Shown piece by piece: positions 60,510 to 64,000 of a stretch of DNA of 64,000 nt (positions within the stretch are counted from its first letter, which is position 1; every line of letters starts with the position of its first letter). The stretch is from Variovorax sp. YR216. GTDB lineage: Bacteria; Pseudomonadota; Gammaproteobacteria; Burkholderiales; Burkholderiaceae_C. The stretch covers positions 1-64,000 of the forward strand of contig NZ_FNRO01000017.1 in the NCBI RefSeq assembly GCF_900107745.1, written 5' to 3'. The notes beneath the pieces are model-generated. The model was not told the DNA's origin. It searched no databases and saw only the letters and a program-made list of their open reading frames with translations. A program made the translations under genes and the position numbers.

Positions 60510-61016
60510 TCAGGGTGCGGCGAGCGGATAGTCCGGCTTGTCGCGCGTGCCGATCATGAGGTCGTTGACCACGTTCTCCACGTCGGGAACGGCGCGCGCG
60601 GTCTTCTCGAGCCGCTCGCGCATTCGCTTGTCGGGAACGCAGCCCTGCAGGTAGATCCAGCGGCGCTGCACCATCACCCATACGCTGCCGCGCCGCTGGC
60701 CCGGCACGCCGTCGAGCGCCTTGCGCACCTGCGGCGCGATGGTCTTGTCGTAGCGATAGGCGTTGCTGTCCTTGCAGCGGCCTTCGAGCCAGCAGCTCGT
60801 GCCGCGTTCGAGGCGGGCATGCATCTGCGACCGGACCTCGGCCTGCGTGTAGAGCGGCCCGAGCGGCACCGGGCAGCCCGCGAGGCCGGACGACACCTGG
60901 AAGAAAGGGTCGTCGAAGAAGTTGGTTCGCGCTTCATCCGCACCGGACGCGCCCTGAACGCTCGCGCCCGCGACCGCCGCTGCGATCAGGCATCGGGCGC
61001 GTGCGCGGGACTTCAA
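60510..61016 (-). CDS. Exported BON-domain protein
   Basis: A 168-residue protein starting at TTG (61016), which overlaps the flavin reductase stop (TTGA) and is followed by a signal peptide (RCLIAAAVAGASVQGASGA). The C-terminal half is a BON domain (VWVMVQRRWIYLQGCVPDKR, then ARAVPDVENVVNDL). Three cysteines (GCP, SCW, RCK) precede it. BON proteins bind membranes or assist envelope stability. The start is inferred from the signal peptide, since no ATG fits. Confidence 0.75.
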   Translation of the reverse strand: MKSRARARCLIAAAVAGASVQGASGADEARTNFFDDPFFQVSSGLAGCPVPLGPLYTQAEVRSQMHARLERGTSCWLEGRCKDSNAYRYDKTIAPQVRKALDGVPGQRRGSVWVMVQRRWIYLQGCVPDKRMRERLEKTARAVPDVENVVNDLMIGTRDKPDYPLAAP

Positions 61017-61522
61017 AGCGGATGCTCGGTGTAGAAGCGCCCGCCGTGGAAGAGCAATGGCGAAGCGCCGGGGGTGTGGGTGCAGCGCTCGACCTCGCCC
61101 ACGAAGATCACGTGGTCGCCTTCGTCGTAGCGGCTGCGGTTGAAGCATTCGAAGCAGGCGGCCGCGCCTTCGAGCAACGGTGCGCCGCCGACGCCTTCGG
61201 TGTAGGCGACCTGCGCCCAGCGATCGACGTTCTTCGCGGCGAAGCGCTCCGCGAGATTCTTCTGGCTGGATGAGAGGATATTGATTGCGTAGTGCGATCC
61301 CGCGCTGAACGCGGCCATCGAGGCTGCGCCGCGCGCAAGGCTCCACAGCACGAGCGGTGGATCGAGCGACACCGAGTTGAACGAATTGGCGGTGAGCCCG
61401 ATGAGCTCGCCGCTGGGGGAGCGCGCGGTGACGATGGTCACGCCGGTGGCGAACATGCCAAGCGATGCGCGGAATTCGTCGGTCGAGAAGGTCGGCGGTT
61501 TCGCCTGGGCGGGAGCGGTCAC
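61013..61522 (-). CDS. Flavin reductase family protein
   Basis: A 169-residue flavin-binding split-barrel protein: MFATGVTIVTARSPSGELIG (about 23-42), LTANSFNSVSLDPPLVL, and GDHVIFVGEVERC. This is the HpaC/small-component pattern that supplies reduced flavin to a two-component monooxygenase. No partner oxygenase lies next to it. It overlaps the BON-domain gene at its stop codon. Confidence 0.92.
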   Translation of the reverse strand: MTAPAQAKPPTFSTDEFRASLGMFATGVTIVTARSPSGELIGLTANSFNSVSLDPPLVLWSLARGAASMAAFSAGSHYAINILSSSQKNLAERFAAKNVDRWAQVAYTEGVGGAPLLEGAAACFECFNRSRYDEGDHVIFVGEVERCTHTPGASPLLFHGGRFYTEHPL

Positions 61523-61582
61523 GGAGCGGCGGGAAAGTAGACGGCTATTCTGGCCGATCCGAAGCGTTCGCGCCGGGCGCGC

Positions 61583-62812
61583 TCAGCCGAAGAACCAGTA
61601 GCCGACGGCGATCGCGGCGACGACGCCCGCGAATTCGGCCAGCAACGCGCAGCCCACCGCATGCCGCGCGCGCTGGATGCCGACCGCACCAAAGTACACC
61701 GCGAGCACGTAGAACGTTGTCTCGGTGCTGCCCTGGATGATCGCGGCGACGCGCGCGGCGAAGCTGTCCACGCCTTGGTTCTTCATCGTCTCGATGAGCA
61801 TCGCGCGCGCCGCGCTGCCGGAGAAGGGCTTGACCAGCGCGGTCGGCAGCGCGTCGACGAAGCGGGTGTCCCAGCCGGTGCGCGCGACCCCCCATCGGAT
61901 GGCTTCGAGCGCCATGTCGAGTGCGCCCGATGCGCGCAGCGCGCCGATCGCGCACAGCATCGCGACGAGGTACGGCAGCAGGTTCTTCGCCACGTCGAAG
62001 CCTTCTTTCGCGCCTTCGATGAAGCACTCGTACACCTTCACGCGGCGCACCGCACCGGCCAGCAGGAAGATGACGATCAACCCGAACAGCGTGAGGTTGC
62101 CGAGCAGCGACGAGAGCGATGCGAGCGCGGCCGACGAGAGCGTGGCGAGCACCGCCATGAACCCGCCCAGCAGCAGCGCGCCCGGCAGCAGATAGGCGAG
62201 CACCACCGGGTCCCACAGCCTGAGCCGCTGCATGAAGGCGACGGAGAGCAGGCCTGCCAGCGTCGACGCGCTCGTCGCCAGCAGGATCGGCAGGAACACC
62301 AGCGTCGGATCGGCTGCGCCCTGCTGCGCGCGGTACATGAAGATCGTGACCGGCAGCAGCGTGAGCGACGAGGCGTTGAGCACCAGGAACAGGATCTGCG
62401 CGTTGCTCGCGGTGGTCGTGCTCGGGTTGAGCGTCTGCAGCTCGCGCATGGCCTTGAGGCCGATCGGCGTCGCCGCGTTGTCGAGGCCGAGCGCGTTGGC
62501 CGCGAAGTTCAGCGTGATGAGACCGAGGGCTGGGTGGCCGGCCGGCACCTCCGGCATCAGCCGGCGGAAGAGCGGACCGAGCAGCCGCGCGAGCAGGTCC
62601 ACGATGCCGGCCGCTTCGGCGATGCGCAGGAAGCCGAGCCACAGCGTGAGCGTGCCGAAGAGCAGCACCATCACCTCGACCGAGAGCCGGGCCATGGCGA
62701 AGAGGCTTTCGACCAGCGCCGCGAAGACGGTGGCATCGCCGCCGACCAGCCAGCGGCCGAGCGCGGCCACCGCCGCCGTCAGGAAGAAACCAAGCCACAA
62801 GCCGTTCAGCAC
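61583..62812 (-). CDS. SpmA/SpmB-like (nucleoside-recognition/gate domain) membrane protein
   Basis: A 409-residue protein with about ten hydrophobic segments and two Gate domains, corresponding to fused SpmA and SpmB. LNFAANALGLDNAATPIGLK (about 112-131) and PFSGSAARAMLIETMKNQG with IIQGSTETTFYVLAVYFGAV near the end are diagnostic. The GTG at 62812 (MLNGLWLGFFLTA) matches the family's start; a TTG at 62842 is also possible. In non-sporing proteobacteria the role is unclear, perhaps transport. Confidence 0.88.
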   Translation of the reverse strand: MLNGLWLGFFLTAAVAALGRWLVGGDATVFAALVESLFAMARLSVEVMVLLFGTLTLWLGFLRIAEAAGIVDLLARLLGPLFRRLMPEVPAGHPALGLITLNFAANALGLDNAATPIGLKAMRELQTLNPSTTTASNAQILFLVLNASSLTLLPVTIFMYRAQQGAADPTLVFLPILLATSASTLAGLLSVAFMQRLRLWDPVVLAYLLPGALLLGGFMAVLATLSSAALASLSSLLGNLTLFGLIVIFLLAGAVRRVKVYECFIEGAKEGFDVAKNLLPYLVAMLCAIGALRASGALDMALEAIRWGVARTGWDTRFVDALPTALVKPFSGSAARAMLIETMKNQGVDSFAARVAAIIQGSTETTFYVLAVYFGAVGIQRARHAVGCALLAEFAGVVAAIAVGYWFFG

Positions 62813-62850
62813 GCGCCGATCATAGGGGCGCGGGGCCGACAATCGCGGCC

Positions 62851-64000
62851 ATGAACATCACTCGCAGGGAGCTCCATCGCGCCGCGATCTGGCTGGCGCT
62901 CGGAAGCATGGCGGCGCCGCTGCGCGCCAGGTCGCAGGGCGCGCCGCAGTGGCAGGCCAATCCGTTCGCGCTCGGCGTGGCGAGCGGGCAGCCGCGGCCC
63001 GACAGCCTCGTGCTGTGGACGCGGCTCGTGCCTTTGGACGCCGATGACGCGCTCGGCAGCGGCGCGCTCACCGTGCAGCACGAGATCTTTGCCGACGCGG
63101 CGCTGCGCCGCCCCGTCGCCCGCGGCGAAACCGTGACCGACGCATCGCGTGCGCACAGCGTCCACGTGATCGCGCAGGGCCTGGAGCCGCAGCGCGACTA
63201 CTGGTACCGCTTCACCTGCGGCAATGCGACGAGCCCGGTCGGCCACACGCGCACCGCGCCGGCCGCGAATGCCGACGTCCGGCGCATGCGGTTCGCGCTG
63301 GCCTCGTGCCAGCACTTCGAGCAGGGCTACTTCGCCGCGCACCGCGAGATCGCCGCGCGCGACCTGGATGTCGTGCTGTTCGTCGGCGACTACATCTACG
63401 AGGGCAGCAATCCGGACAACGCCATCCGCCAGCACGGCACGCGCACGCCTCACACGCTCGACGCATACCGCGCCCGCCATGCGCTCTACAAGGGCGATGC
63501 CGACCTGCAGGCGGCGCATGCCGCGCATCCGTGGATCCTGACCTGGGACGACCACGAGGTCGTCAACGACTACGCGGACGATCGCGATCCCGCGTACACC
63601 GACCCCGCGCGCTTCCTGCAACGCCGCGCGGCGGCCTACCAGGCCTACTTCGAGCACATGCCGCTCGCGCTGCCGCCGCAAGGCTCGGCGATGCGCATCA
63701 ACGACCGCTTCGCCTGGGGCCGGTTGGCCGAGCTGTGGACGCTCGACTGCCGGCAGTTCCGCAGCCATCACGCCTGTCCCGACCCGGAGCGCGACCACGG
63801 CCGCACGCTGGTGGACTGCGCGGAGCTTGGCGATCCGAAGCGCACGATGCTCGGCGCGGATCAGGAGCGCTGGATCGCCCGGGGACTTGCTGATTCGACA
63901 CGGCAATGGAAGCTCGTCGGCCAATCCACGCAGATGAGCGCGACCGGTTTCGACACGCCCGAGGGCCGCAAGGTCTGGACCGACGGCTGGGACGGCTACC
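62851..64000 (+). CDS. phoD: PhoD-type alkaline phosphatase (3' end beyond the window)
   Basis: About 383 residues are visible. A Tat signal (ITRRELHRAAIWLALGSMAA) begins it, then the PhoD N-terminal domain (FALGVASGQPRPDSLVLWTR) and the metallophosphatase domain: ASCQHFEQGYF, VLFVGDYIYEG, TWDDHEVVNDYA and VGQSTQM. These Asp/His/Cys-containing motifs bind Fe3+ and Ca2+ in the family. It would release phosphate from esters in the periplasm. It is divergent from the SpmAB-like gene, with a gap under 40 bp. Confidence 0.92.
   Translation, partial: MNITRRELHRAAIWLALGSMAAPLRARSQGAPQWQANPFALGVASGQPRPDSLVLWTRLVPLDADDALGSGALTVQHEIFADAALRRPVARGETVTDASRAHSVHVIAQGLEPQRDYWYRFTCGNATSPVGHTRTAPAANADVRRMRFALASCQHFEQGYFAAHREIAARDLDVVLFVGDYIYEGSNPDNAIRQHGTRTPHTLDAYRARHALYKGDADLQAAHAAHPWILTWDDHEVVNDYADDRDPAYTDPARFLQRRAAAYQAYFEHMPLALPPQGSAMRINDRFAWGRLAELWTLDCRQFRSHHACPDPERDHGRTLVDCAELGDPKRTMLGADQERWIARGLADSTRQWKLVGQSTQMSATGFDTPEGRKVWTDGWDGY

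Noticed and set aside
1..64000. CRISPR arrays, tRNA/rRNA genes, insertion sequences, riboswitches
   Set aside because: Looked for by eye; no regularly spaced repeats, cloverleaf-like segments with CCA ends, transposase motifs or familiar aptamer cores were found. A tool-based scan was not possible.

Overview
The window is high-GC, gene-dense DNA that looks like a chromosomal segment of a Comamonadaceae bacterium, most like Variovorax. This is inferred from several traits: an aerobic benzoyl-CoA (box) cluster with the XRE/shikimate-kinase-like regulator BoxR, several Bug/TctC-type binding proteins, many ATGA/TGATG start-stop overlaps, and a dispersed intergenic repeat that I remember from that family. 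I saw no rRNA, tRNA, insertion sequence, prophage or CRISPR array. No stretch above about 300 bases lacks a gene; the longest gap (3535-3827) holds nothing I can name.

Layout. 1-6129: a Gly-rich lipoprotein coupled to a DUF6502 protein, a zinc-ribbon membrane protein, a large periplasmic TPR protein, and a TctBA transporter pair without its binding protein. 6134-21500: the benzoate region. On the minus strand one long unit runs DUF4863 protein, boxD, benzoate-CoA ligase, alpha/beta hydrolase, then a Liv-type ABC importer. On the plus strand are boxR, then boxC, boxB, boxA and a MaoC hydratase. Together they would import benzoate, activate it to benzoyl-CoA, epoxidise it (BoxAB), open the ring (BoxC) and oxidise the semialdehyde (BoxD). 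TGCA-containing dyads sit at both control regions and are probable BoxR operators. 21525-28831: methyltransferase, DUF1801, MBL-rhodanese and 1-Cys peroxiredoxin, acetoacetate-CoA ligase with a YbaY-like lipoprotein, a Bug protein and a small membrane protein. 28947-37531: a MerR-MFS exporter pair, a NimT/CynX-type MFS protein and several hypothetical genes.

37588-45976: an YbhGFSR-like efflux operon with its own NodT outer-membrane factor, divergent from a CecR-like TetR regulator across an 18-bp perfect palindrome. 45014-50433: a LysR regulator divergent from glutaryl-CoA dehydrogenase, a CoA-transferase and, unexpectedly, a translationally coupled trehalase. 50522-52502: LysR, a small molybdopterin-fold protein and a CopD-like membrane protein.

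52534-58647 is the most interesting part: a six-gene unit (intradiol dioxygenase, SDR, BKACE, zinc-type alcohol dehydrogenase, cupin, Bug protein) divergent from a LacI regulator, with two CAAACGTTTG operators 101 bp apart. I propose it as an undescribed route in which the product of intradiol ring cleavage is reduced to a beta-keto acid and split by BKACE with acetyl-CoA. 58657-64000: glutaminase, an EamA transporter, flavin reductase with a BON-domain protein, an SpmAB-like membrane protein and the start of a PhoD-type phosphatase.
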